From Citrifermentans bremense (GTDB taxonomy: Bacteria; Desulfobacterota; Desulfuromonadia; Geobacterales; Geobacteraceae), in assembly GCF_014218275.1 (NCBI RefSeq), contig NZ_AP023213.1, positions 2,334,001 to 2,398,000 on the forward strand: 64,000 nt of DNA. Reading direction: 5' to 3'. The notes below the pieces were generated by a model. It saw nothing but the letters and a program-made list of their open reading frames with translations, did not search any database and had not been told where the DNA came from. Position numbers and translations under genes: made by a program. Below are positions 36,529 to 44,467 of this stretch, in pieces (positions within the stretch are counted from its first letter, which is position 1; each line of letters starts with the position of its first letter).

Positions 36529-38757
36529 ATGCACAGTAGAATAACGGGGCTTTGCCTGATTTTTGTCCTGCTGATGGGCGCTTCTGCGCTCGCCATGGAT
36601 TTCAAAACCAAGCCTAAGCTTGCCTTCTACCCGTTGGTGGCCAAGAGCGAGGAGGCCATCTCCTTCACCGAGGCGGTGTCGACGCAGCTTTTCAACAACA
36701 TCGAGAGGACCGATTCCTTCGAGATCGTCGAGAGGAAAAAAGTGGAGAGCGTGCTTTTGCAGGACGCCGCCACCATCGCCTCCATGTCGCAGGAGACCCT
36801 CAACAGCGTCGCCACCAAGGCGGGCTTCGACGTCTTCATCGTGGGGACGGTTAGCAGGGGGGTGGACGGCATCGCCCACATCGACCTGCAGATGACCGGT
36901 TCCAGCTCGCGCAGCGCCTACTACGCCGAGAGCTTCCGTATCCCCGAATTCGAACTGCAGAAGAGACTGCAGGAAATAGCAGAAGTCGTGGTGGCCAAGG
37001 TCAAGGGATTTACCGCCGCCCCCACCCAGTCCAAGATCGGCTGCCCCGGAAACCTCGCAGCGACCGGAACACCCCGAAGCGTCAGGCTCAAATGGGCACC
37101 CACCCCGTCCAGCCAGGTGGTGGGCTACGCGGTGCTTCGCTCCACAAGCCCTACCGGCACCTTCGTCCAGATCGCCACCACCACCAAACCGGGCTACACC
37201 GACGCGAACCTGAAGCTGAACGAGATCTTCTACTACAAGGTTAAGGCCATCAGCAAGAGCGGCATAGAGTGCGAGCTCTCCGACCCTGTGGTTGGCAAGA
37301 CCGCCCTCGCCCCCCTCCCCCCCATCTTCATGGACATCAAGGTCGAGCTGACCGGCGCCCGTCTCAACTGGTACAGCCGACCCTATTCCGGCAGCGACAG
37401 GAATCTGGTCACCGCGGGGTACCAGATCTACCGCAAGGCCGCCGACGAGACCGATTTCCGCAGCATAGCCAGGGTCAGCGCCGGCGCTGCCAGCTACGTG
37501 GACAACGACATGAGGAACGGGGTCACCTACAGCTACGCCCTCACCTCCGTCAACCCGGACAACGTGGAGAGCGAGTTCTCCTCGGTACTGGAGTCGAAGA
37601 CCGCGCAGGCGGCGGCCAACGTCAAGGCGCGCGGTAGCGCCCGCAAGGTCCTGCTCACCTGGACCCCGAGCGACCTCCCCGGGATCGACGGGTACCTGAT
37701 CTACCGCGCCGCCGGTACGGCCGAAAACTTCAAGAAGGTGGGGCAGGCAAGCGGAAAGAGCGCGAGCTCCTACCAGGACAACGGGCTCGAGGACGACAGC
37801 ACCTACTGGTACCGCATAGCGGCGAGCGTCGGCGGTGAGGAGAGCCCGAAGTCGGATCCCGTGTCGGCGACGACCCGCCAGCGCCCGCCGGCGCCTGCGG
37901 CACCGACAGCCTCCAACAACGAGCCCAGGCGCGTAGTGCTCACCTGGAAGGGGACCGGCGCTCCCGAGGACGAAGTGAAGGGGTACCGCCTGTACCGCGC
38001 GGCCCAGAAAGATGGCGAGTTCGCCAAGGTGGCCGAGGTGACAGCCGACAAGAACAGCTACAACGACGGGTTAGCCGGTAAAGGCGGGTTCAAGCTCTTC
38101 ACCTCGGACTCCAAGCCCCTGGGTGACGGCACCACCTACTGGTACCGGTTCACCTGCTTCAACGAGGCAGGCTCTGAAAGCCTTCCCTCCGAGACCGTCT
38201 CGGCCACCACCAGACCCCTTCTGCCGGCACCGAAACAGCTCAAGGCAAGCAGCGGGATGGCCGGCAAAATCGCACTCAGCTGGGAGAGCGCGCCGGAATT
38301 CATCGAATACGAGGTGTACCGGGGCGCCGTTGGGCAGAACGAGGTGACCAGGCTGAAAACCGTGAAGGAGAGCACTTACGAGGACCGCGAGGTCGAGCAC
38401 GGGACCTCGTACATCTACGCGGTAAAGGGGATCGACGAGAACGAGATACCGAGCCTCATCACCACCTCCGTCACCGGGAGCACCAAGCCAAAGCCCAAGG
38501 CACCCTGGGGGCTGAACGTGAAGGATCAAGGGGGCGCAAAACTGATCCAGTGGGAGCCGAGCCCCGAGAAGGACGTGGTTCGCTACATCGTCTACAGGAA
38601 GAATTTCATGGGGATTTTCCAGAAGCTGCAGCCCGTCTACGGGACCAGCTTCGTCCTGGAAGTCGGCAAGGGGACGCACGAGCTGAGGGTTTCCGCCGAG
38701 GACTCGGACGGGCTTGAGAGCGATAAGTCGGACGTCTTGTCCGTGGAGTTCAACTAG
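36529..38757 (+). CDS. Exported protein with CsgG-like domain and six fibronectin III repeats
   Basis: A 742-residue exported protein with a signal peptide (LCLIFVLLMGASALA/MDF). Residues 25-165 are CsgG/FlgO-like: KLAFYPLVAKSEEA, FEIVERKKVESVLLQD, FDVFIVGTVSRG. Six fibronectin type III-like repeats follow, each with a GYxIYR or YVLR core and a TYxYRV-type F strand; starts are near residues 168, 268, 365, 457, 567 and 656. Repeated GYLIYRAAGTAENFKKV and GYRLYRAAQKDGEFAKV are good examples. The ATG at 36529 follows GAGGG; an in-frame GTG 12 bases upstream is possible. It is third in the operon, 105 bases after the lipoprotein stop. A surface or periplasmic binding or scaffold role is inferred. 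Confidence 0.82.
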   Translation: MHSRITGLCLIFVLLMGASALAMDFKTKPKLAFYPLVAKSEEAISFTEAVSTQLFNNIERTDSFEIVERKKVESVLLQDAATIASMSQETLNSVATKAGFDVFIVGTVSRGVDGIAHIDLQMTGSSSRSAYYAESFRIPEFELQKRLQEIAEVVVAKVKGFTAAPTQSKIGCPGNLAATGTPRSVRLKWAPTPSSQVVGYAVLRSTSPTGTFVQIATTTKPGYTDANLKLNEIFYYKVKAISKSGIECELSDPVVGKTALAPLPPIFMDIKVELTGARLNWYSRPYSGSDRNLVTAGYQIYRKAADETDFRSIARVSAGAASYVDNDMRNGVTYSYALTSVNPDNVESEFSSVLESKTAQAAANVKARGSARKVLLTWTPSDLPGIDGYLIYRAAGTAENFKKVGQASGKSASSYQDNGLEDDSTYWYRIAASVGGEESPKSDPVSATTRQRPPAPAAPTASNNEPRRVVLTWKGTGAPEDEVKGYRLYRAAQKDGEFAKVAEVTADKNSYNDGLAGKGGFKLFTSDSKPLGDGTTYWYRFTCFNEAGSESLPSETVSATTRPLLPAPKQLKASSGMAGKIALSWESAPEFIEYEVYRGAVGQNEVTRLKTVKESTYEDREVEHGTSYIYAVKGIDENEIPSLITTSVTGSTKPKPKAPWGLNVKDQGGAKLIQWEPSPEKDVVRYIVYRKNFMGIFQKLQPVYGTSFVLEVGKGTHELRVSAEDSDGLESDKSDVLSVEFN

Positions 38758-38770
38758 AAGACCGGCAGGG

Positions 38771-38938
38771 TCAGCCGCGGCACTTTTGGCAGTACTGGTC
38801 CGCGCTCCCCTTCAATTCGCAGCCGCAGCGTGCGCAGGCGTTGTCCCATTCTGGGTGGCCGGCATCTGCGGCTCTTTTTTTCGCCTCCAGCCGCCTCACC
38901 TCAGCCTCCATCTCCTCGTTGTACTGGTCTTCGAACAC
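38771..38938 (-). CDS. Small zinc-ribbon protein
   Basis: Read directly from the minus strand, this 55-residue protein starts with GTG (MFEDQYNEEMEAEVRRLEAK) and ends CARCGCELKGSADQYCQKCRG. AAGGAG lies five bases before the GTG. An N-terminal charged helix precedes a four-Cys zinc ribbon (CARC and CQKC). The stop is 14 bases from the convergent stop of the fibronectin III gene. Function is unknown; such short zinc ribbons often regulate or bridge other proteins. Confidence 0.75.
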   Translation of the reverse strand: MFEDQYNEEMEAEVRRLEAKKRAADAGHPEWDNACARCGCELKGSADQYCQKCRG

Positions 38939-38977
38939 GGCATCTCCTTGGCTTTTAAAAAGGGAACATCATGCGAC

Positions 38978-39017
38978 GCGAAGCGGGAGGGCATTGTCCG
39001 CGCCCTTCCCGCTTCGC
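38978..39017. repeat. Long perfect-type hairpin upstream of the zinc-ribbon gene
   Basis: GCGAAGCGGGAGGGC pairs with GCCCTTCCCGCTTCGC with one bulged base and a nine-base loop. No T run follows on either strand, so it is not a standard terminator. It may be a repeat or an RNA processing site. Confidence 0.55.
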
Positions 39018-39043
39018 GAGATGCTGTCGGTTTGCAGTCTATA

Positions 39044-39082
39044 ACCCCCCTTCCCTATAAGGAGAGGGTCGGGGTGAGGGTG
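39044..39082 (+). repeat. Short GC-rich intergenic repeat, second family
   Basis: CCCCCCTTCCCTATAAGGAG followed by AGGGTCGGGGTGAGGG resembles the motif at 10859-10983. It lies just after the lipoprotein gene stop and could help end its transcript. Confidence 0.5.
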
Positions 39083-39089
39083 ACGCCGA

Positions 39090-39356
39090 CTACTTCACCC
39101 GCTCGAAGCAGACAGCTCCGTCGGTGCCGCTTTTGTTGCCGGTCGTATACTCGGAGACGTAGATCAACTTCCAGCCGTCGTACTTGGCAAACGCGCTCTG
39201 CATTTCCGAATGGTCCCTCATGTCGACGCGCTCGCAGCGGGTCTGGACGCCGGCACCCTTTTCGCCGGTATCCCATTTCACAGCGGTAATGTTGGCAGGT
39301 TGGCATGCAGCAAGCAGAACAGTCGACAGAAGTGAAACAGCCATGAGTTTCTTCAT
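39090..39356 (-). CDS. Small lipoprotein of unknown function
   Basis: An 88-residue lipoprotein with a lipobox LLAACQP (Cys near residue 18). The mature part has two further Cys (TRCERV and AVCFERVK) that could form a disulfide in the periplasm. GGAGGAACG precedes the ATG at 39354-39356; a longer frame adds ten residues without a site. I do not recognise the family. Confidence 0.75.
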   Translation of the reverse strand: MKKLMAVSLLSTVLLAACQPANITAVKWDTGEKGAGVQTRCERVDMRDHSEMQSAFAKYDGWKLIYVSEYTTGNKSGTDGAVCFERVK

Positions 39357-39480
39357 CGTTCCTCCAGAATAAGTGTGATGCAGCAAACTATCTCATCTGT
39401 ATACAACTGTCAATATATCCGGGTTAGTCCAACGTCCGCGAGTAGCAGATACAATGTCGCAACGCTCGTGACAAAAGCAA

Positions 39481-39510
39481 AAGGGCCAAACCCTTTCGGG
39501 TTAGGCCCTT
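39481..39510 (-). terminator. Terminator of tRNA-Leu
   Basis: AAGGGCC(A)AACCC pairs with GGGTTAGGCCCTT around TTTC. On the minus strand it follows the tRNA 3' end by ten bases and leads into TTTTGCTTTTG. Confidence 0.8.
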
Positions 39511-39520
39511 GATTCATAGA

Positions 39521-39605
39521 TGGTGCCGGAGGTCGGAATCGAACCGACACGGGTTGCCCCGCTGGATTTTGAGTCCAGTGCGTCTACCAGTTTCACCACT
39601 CCGGC
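39521..39605 (-). tRNA. tRNA-Leu (anticodon CAA)
   Basis: On the minus strand the gene starts GCCGGAGTGGTGAAACTGG and ends with an encoded CCA. The anticodon arm CTGGA-CTCAAAA-TCCAG gives CAA, reading UUG. The T arm is GGTTCGATTCC. The long variable arm makes the 85-base length typical of a class II leucine tRNA. Confidence 0.95.
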
Positions 39606-39636
39606 TTTTGAACACTGCCAGTGTTAAGAGAACATC

Positions 39637-39665
39637 CTTATACCAACAAAGGAGGACCGGGTCAA
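39637..39665 (-). promoter_or_regulatory. Promoter of tRNA-Leu
   Basis: On the minus strand TTGACC (complement of 39660-39665) and TATAAG (complement of 39637-39642) are 17 bases apart. The -10 ends 31 bases before the tRNA 5' end, which leaves a leader for RNase P. Confidence 0.75.
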
Positions 39666-39862
39666 GTAACTTTACAGTTTTCTTGGGCAATACGTGTATC
39701 ATAGCTGGCAACAGCTGCACGAGCTTCAGTAAATGACGCCGTCTGTCTTGGTCTGCTACTGAACCTGAAGCAAAAGTCCTTTTGCTATCTACACTTCCCG
39801 ACAGTCACCGGCATCGACTATTCAGCCTGCCCCAAAATATCTTTTCACTCCCAATAAAAATG

Positions 39863-39891
39863 TTGACACCCGAAGCCCCGTTTGCTATAAA
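39863..39891 (+). promoter_or_regulatory. Promoter of tRNA-Ala
   Basis: TTGACA at 39863-39868 and TATAAA at 39886-39891 have an ideal 17-base spacer, with the tRNA 5' end 16 bases after the -10. This is close to the sigma-70 consensus. Confidence 0.88.
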
Positions 39892-39906
39892 CAGGACTCC
39901 TTAGAT

Positions 39907-39982
<76 letters not shown>

Positions 39983-39990
39983 TCAATTAC

Positions 39991-40027
39991 AAAGCGGTTA
40001 GCGAAAGCTGACCGCTTTTTTGTTTTT
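39991..40027 (+). terminator. Terminator of tRNA-Ala
   Basis: GCGGTTAGC pairs with GCTGACCGC around GAAA, followed by TTTTTTGTTTTTT. It starts nine bases after the tRNA end. Confidence 0.9.
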
Positions 40028-40083
40028 TCCTCCTGGCGACTGATCCTTCTCACCTCCGCCTGCTGGCGCTGCAACTGCCCTGG

Positions 40084-41211
40084 CTAATATCCCGTCATCT
40101 CCAGATAGCCGTAACCGCCTGTGCTCCCGCGCACTTCCACCGCCCCTTCCCAATAGCTGAAACCAGCTGCCAACTCCTGGTCGGCCAGTAGCGGCGCTAC
40201 CTCGATGTCTATTCCTTGGGATGGTATCCTCATGCGCCAGCCGGAGGGGTAGCTGGCGCCGCTCTTCGGGCTGGTCCAGCGTCCCATCGGCCCAAGCTGC
40301 ACCTCCTCGCGCTTAAGGTGCCGTGAGCTGCCGTTTGCCTCTACAAAAGTACCGGCCGAAAAGGGATCGCTGCTGCCGTCGCGCCTGCGCAACTGGTAGT
40401 ACATGATGTCCCGGCCGTCGGCTAGGTGCAGCGCGAACCAGTCCCAGCCGGCCTGATCCTTGTCCAGGGCGCTGGTGCTCCATTCGCGGTCGAGCCAGGA
40501 GACCCCCGAGACCTTGAAGGCGTCCCCGCCGACCCGGACGGTCCCGGAAGTGGCAAGGCGCGGGATGCTGTAGTAATAGGAAGCGTTTCCGGAAGCTCCG
40601 CTTTTTCGGCTGAGCCCCCCTTCCCCGTTGAGTATCACCGGCTTCACGCTTGAGAGGTCGAGGTCGATGGCAAGGTCTCCCTGTGCGGCGGCCAGCTTGA
40701 CGCTCCAGGGCTGCGCCGCGGTCTCCTGGGCCGACCACTCTTCCAGGCGCACGGCAAGTGGACTCCCCCCGGCAGCGGCAAGACCAAGAGCTGCGCGGCT
40801 GAAACGCTCTGCGAAACGGAAGCGCTTCCCTTCCACGTCGGTCACGGCGAAATGGGCCATGAAGACCTCGTTGGTCCCCCAGGCTGACTCCCTCTTTGCC
40901 GGGTGCGGCGTGAGTGCCGATCTGAAGAAGGTGAGCTGGTAGCCGAAACGGCGCCCGCCGGCGGCGGTCAGGTTTCCGGTGAAGTACCACCACTCGTTCC
41001 TGAACCCGTCGTGCGGTCCGTGGTCCGCGGGGAAGCTGAAGCGCCTTGGCGCCTCAGCCCTCTTGAACCCCTCCGCCGCGCTCCCCCCCAAAGCCTCGTT
41101 CAGGCTGTAGGTTTTCTCCGCCTCAGGCGCACTCCCCTTGCGGAAGTAGAGATAGCCCAGCACCGACAGGGCGATTAAGAAAGAGGCAAGGACCAGATGG
41201 AGTCGGCGCAT
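40084..41211 (-). CDS. AttH/CrtC-like lipocalin-type protein
   Basis: A 375-residue protein with an N-terminal membrane or signal segment (LVLASFLIALSVLGYLYF). The double lipocalin-like fold of the AttH and hydroxyneurosporene-synthase group is shown by FSFPADHGPHDGFRNEWWYFTGNL near 60, RFGYQLTFFRSAL near 90, VFMAHFAVTDVEG near 115, and SWLDREWSTSALDKDQAGWDWFALHLADG near 235. In att-type operons AttH is encoded with an FtsX-type ABC transporter, as here. It lies one base after the permease stop. I infer that it binds a lipid-like cargo in the envelope. A carotenoid hydratase role is unlikely without crt genes nearby. Confidence 0.8.
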   Translation of the reverse strand: MRRLHLVLASFLIALSVLGYLYFRKGSAPEAEKTYSLNEALGGSAAEGFKRAEAPRRFSFPADHGPHDGFRNEWWYFTGNLTAAGGRRFGYQLTFFRSALTPHPAKRESAWGTNEVFMAHFAVTDVEGKRFRFAERFSRAALGLAAAGGSPLAVRLEEWSAQETAAQPWSVKLAAAQGDLAIDLDLSSVKPVILNGEGGLSRKSGASGNASYYYSIPRLATSGTVRVGGDAFKVSGVSWLDREWSTSALDKDQAGWDWFALHLADGRDIMYYQLRRRDGSSDPFSAGTFVEANGSSRHLKREEVQLGPMGRWTSPKSGASYPSGWRMRIPSQGIDIEVAPLLADQELAAGFSYWEGAVEVRGSTGGYGYLEMTGY

Positions 41212-41212
41212 G

Positions 41213-43756
41213 CTAATCCTCCTCCTTAAGGGCCAGCGCGGGGGAGGTGCGGGCGATCCTGAGCGAAGGGTAGATCCCGGCCAGGAGCGCCGCCGCCACG
41301 GACAGGATCACGGCCTGCAGCAGGTAGGCCGGGTCGATGGAGAGCTGCATGGTCCAGCCGAAAGAGCGCAGGTTCACCACGTAAATGAGGACCAGCGCCT
41401 CCAGGATGCCGAGAGGAAGCGACAGCACCCCGCCGATGAGCCCTATCAGGAACGTCTCGCCGCAGACCACCCCCCAGACCTGCCCCGGCGTGAGCCCCAC
41501 CGCCCGCAGCACGGCAAGCTCCCTCGCACGCTCCACCTGCATGGCCATGAGGGCGGAGAGAATCCCGACGAAGGCGACCAGCATGGTGAGCATCCGCAAA
41601 ACCGAGGTTATGGCGAAGGTGCGGTCGAAGATCTCGACCGTCGCCCGGCGCAGTTCCGCATTGGAGATGACGTTGATCCTTTCCCCCCCTGCCCTTTTCC
41701 GGATCTCTTCCATCAGGGCCGGGACGCTCTGGCCGGCCCCGGCGGTGAAGGACATCCCGTCCACCGAGGGGTCGTCGAAATTTTCCAGGTACCCCTTGCG
41801 GCTCATGATCACGATGCCGGTGTCGGTGCCGTAGTCGTAGATGATGGCCGAGACGGGGAAGCGCTTCACCCCGAACCGGGTACGCAGCTCGACCTGGTCA
41901 CCCACGCGCACCCGGTGGCGGTAGCTGTAAGGCTCTGAGACCAGCACGGATTCCCCCTCGCTGAAGCTCTTCCAGGCGTAGCGGGGATTCCCGGTCTTGA
42001 AGGGATAGCGGTAGAAGGTAGCCTCCGGCACTTGAACGGAAAATATCTCGGTCGCCCCGCCTGCCCCTTCGAGAGAGACGCGCCTGGAAAGGGTGATGCC
42101 AGCTGTCCCCGGCAAGGCGGCGAGACGCCGCACCAGGGCCTGATCCAGGGGCGGACGGTAGCGCCCACCGCTTTTGTCCGCCGAGGTGACGTAGACGTCG
42201 GCCTGCAGCCAGTTAGCCAGCCAGTTCTGGACGGTCAGGCGAAAGCCTCCCACCATGATCCCGACCCCGATCCCTGCGGAGACGGCAACAACCAGCGCGG
42301 CAGTAGCGACCCCGGTCCGCGAAAGCGAGACCGCCACCCCCCGGGCCGCCATCTTCCCTATCGACCCCGCGAGCTTACCCATCACCGGGCGGAGTACCCG
42401 GGCAAAAGCAAGCACCGCAGTGGGAACCAGCAAGGTATAACCGACGATGACTGCGAAGAGTCCTACGAACCCTCCCGCCACACCTCCCAGCGGATAAAGG
42501 AAAAGCCAGGAACCTGCCAGCATCAGCAAAGTGCCGCCAAAAGCTGCTATCGGCACCAGCTTCCTGTGGCGCGCTTCGATCACGGAACGGGACAATACGG
42601 CTCGGGGCGGCGCGCTGGTCGCCTCCAGAGCGGCGGGGAAGGCCGCGACGACCGTAGCCCCCACGCCGAGAAAGGCACCTTTCCACAGGGCCAACGGCAG
42701 CAAAGAGACCTTGCGCACCTCCATCACGAAGTACAGGTCGTTGATGGTCCTGGTCACCAGGCGGGTCAGTTCGCTTCCAAGGAGCTCGCCGCAGAAAAGT
42801 CCGGCCACGGTGCCGGCGACGCCGATAAAGAGGGCCTCGGCGCAGATCATCAGGAAGATCTCCCTGCGGCTCACGCCGAGAGCCCTAAGCATGCCGATCA
42901 GGCGCCTTCTGCGGATCACTGAGAAGGTCATGGTGTTGTAGATGAGGAACATGCCGACCACGAGCGCGAGGAGGCTCAGGGCAGTGAGGTTGAGGCGGAA
43001 GGCGCGGGTCATCTTCTCCATCGCGCCTGCACGGGCGCCGGCGGAAACGATACTCGCCTCCGGTGGGAGCGCAGCTTGAAGCTGCCTCAACCTGGCCTCT
43101 CCTTCCCTGCCATCGGGGAGGACCAGGTCGATGCTGGAGAGGCGCCCTATTCGGTTGAGGATCTCCTGCGCGGTGCTGATGTCGCTCACCAGCACTGAAG
43201 CCAGGGCGACCCCGCTTACCTCGTCGGGCGGCTCCAGGTACCCAGCCAGGGTCAGTTGGCGTGTTGCACCGGCCACGTGCACGGCGAAACTTTGTCCGCG
43301 CGACACCCCGAGCTCGTTCGCGGTACGCCGCAGCATGAGGACCGTGCCGGGTTGCGCCACGAGCTTTGGCAGGATGTCCTTGTCGGAGAAGCGGGAGCTG
43401 AAGGAGCGGATGGGGGATTCGGAGAAGGGATCGACGCCGATGAGCTGGAAGGTCCTCCCCGGCTTGCCTGCGAGCTGCAGGCTTCCGGTCACAACCGGGG
43501 CTGCGGCCCGGAAACGGAGGTCGGCCTTGATGGTGCGGTAAAGCTGATCCGGCAGCCCCGCAGGCCCCCCGACGACCTGGTGCGTGGCGCGACCGGCCAC
43601 CGTTTCCGCGGCGATCCGGAAGGCGCGTTGGGCAGCCTCGTTGGCGTGGTCGACTGCGGTTACGACTGCGACGCCCAGCGCCACGCCCAGAACCGCCAGC
43701 ACCGTGAGCCAGGGATGGCGAAGCACGTTGCGCACCCCTGCCCGCCAAAGGATCAT
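41213..43756 (-). CDS. Large FtsX-type ABC permease of the Att-like system
   Basis: An 847-residue inner-membrane permease with two FtsX units. Helix groups are near residues 15-35 and 255-400, then a second set near 460-490 and 715-830. Large periplasmic parts lie between. The C-terminal motif MAMQVERARELAVLRAVGLTPGQVWGVVCGE is typical of FtsX/LolC-type coupling helices. Its N-terminal unit repeats the idea in IRRRRLIGMLRALGVSRREIFLMICAE. It overlaps the ATPase gene by four bases. The two-unit layout means that one chain can serve as the whole permease. The cargo is unknown. Confidence 0.88.
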   Translation of the reverse strand: MILWRAGVRNVLRHPWLTVLAVLGVALGVAVVTAVDHANEAAQRAFRIAAETVAGRATHQVVGGPAGLPDQLYRTIKADLRFRAAAPVVTGSLQLAGKPGRTFQLIGVDPFSESPIRSFSSRFSDKDILPKLVAQPGTVLMLRRTANELGVSRGQSFAVHVAGATRQLTLAGYLEPPDEVSGVALASVLVSDISTAQEILNRIGRLSSIDLVLPDGREGEARLRQLQAALPPEASIVSAGARAGAMEKMTRAFRLNLTALSLLALVVGMFLIYNTMTFSVIRRRRLIGMLRALGVSRREIFLMICAEALFIGVAGTVAGLFCGELLGSELTRLVTRTINDLYFVMEVRKVSLLPLALWKGAFLGVGATVVAAFPAALEATSAPPRAVLSRSVIEARHRKLVPIAAFGGTLLMLAGSWLFLYPLGGVAGGFVGLFAVIVGYTLLVPTAVLAFARVLRPVMGKLAGSIGKMAARGVAVSLSRTGVATAALVVAVSAGIGVGIMVGGFRLTVQNWLANWLQADVYVTSADKSGGRYRPPLDQALVRRLAALPGTAGITLSRRVSLEGAGGATEIFSVQVPEATFYRYPFKTGNPRYAWKSFSEGESVLVSEPYSYRHRVRVGDQVELRTRFGVKRFPVSAIIYDYGTDTGIVIMSRKGYLENFDDPSVDGMSFTAGAGQSVPALMEEIRKRAGGERINVISNAELRRATVEIFDRTFAITSVLRMLTMLVAFVGILSALMAMQVERARELAVLRAVGLTPGQVWGVVCGETFLIGLIGGVLSLPLGILEALVLIYVVNLRSFGWTMQLSIDPAYLLQAVILSVAAALLAGIYPSLRIARTSPALALKEED

Positions 43757-44457
43757 GGCTGGACCCCGGCGCGGCGTCCGGCCTCGACCAAAAGGCCGTT
43801 CTCGATGGTGAGCACCCGGTCGGCAAGTGCGGCGACCTCGCCGCTGTGGGTGACCAGCACCAGCGTCGTCTCGCTGTTCCTTAAAAGCCGCTGGAAAAGG
43901 TCGAGCACCTGCCTCCCGGTCCCGGCGTCGAGGTTGCCGGTAGGCTCGTCGGCCAGCACCAGCTTGGGCCGGTGCACCAGGGCGCGGGCGACAGCGACGC
44001 GCTGCTGTTCCCCTCCGGAGAGGCGGTCCGGAAAGCTTGCCGCCCGGTCAGCGAGCCCCACTTGCTCCAGGAGGTCGCGCGCCAGTTCGTCGTGTCCGGG
44101 AGTGAGGAGTCCGGCAAGCTCCAGGGGGAGCAGTACGTTCTCGAGGACGGTCAAGGTGGGGATGAGGTTGTAGAACTGGAAGATGAAGCCGATGCTGGTG
44201 CGGCGGAACAGGGTCCGCTCGCGCTCGCTCTGGCGGTGCAGCGGCTGCCCGGCCACCCGTACCTCCCCGCTGTCGGGAAGGTCGATGCCGCTTATGAGGT
44301 TTAAAAGCGTGGACTTTCCGGAGCCGCTGCGTCCCAAAAGGAAGAGCCACTCCCCCTTTTCCACGGCAAGCGAGGCGTTGCGGAAAACGACCCGCTCCCG
44401 CTCCCCCTCCTGGAACGATTTGCACACACCCGTAAGCTGAACGACCGGCTCCGCCAT
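43753..44457 (-). CDS. LolD-type ABC ATPase of the Att-like system
   Basis: A 234-residue ATPase with Walker A LGRSGSGKSTLLNL near residue 40, the signature RLSGGEQQRVAVARAL near 135, and Walker B LVLADEPTGNLDAGTG near 158. It belongs to the LolD/MacB/FtsE branch. I take the ATG at 44455-44457 (MAEPVVQLTGV), with AAGGGATT upstream; a start seven codons earlier would overlap the previous gene. The gap from the previous stop is ten bases. It powers the two-unit permease. Confidence 0.9.
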   Translation of the reverse strand: MAEPVVQLTGVCKSFQEGERERVVFRNASLAVEKGEWLFLLGRSGSGKSTLLNLISGIDLPDSGEVRVAGQPLHRQSERERTLFRRTSIGFIFQFYNLIPTLTVLENVLLPLELAGLLTPGHDELARDLLEQVGLADRAASFPDRLSGGEQQRVAVARALVHRPKLVLADEPTGNLDAGTGRQVLDLFQRLLRNSETTLVLVTHSGEVAALADRVLTIENGLLVEAGRRAGVQP

Positions 44458-44467
44458 GGAAATCCCT

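Larger units (their letters stand above)
39606..39906. other. Divergent region between two tRNA genes
   Basis: About 300 bases with a promoter for each tRNA near its own gene. Between 39670 and 39860 I see no coding frame with a ribosome binding site. Confidence 0.5.

Noticed and set aside
40084..41211. Carotenoid 1,2-hydratase CrtC
   Set aside because: It shares the fold, but no carotenoid genes are near and the ABC transporter context fits AttH.
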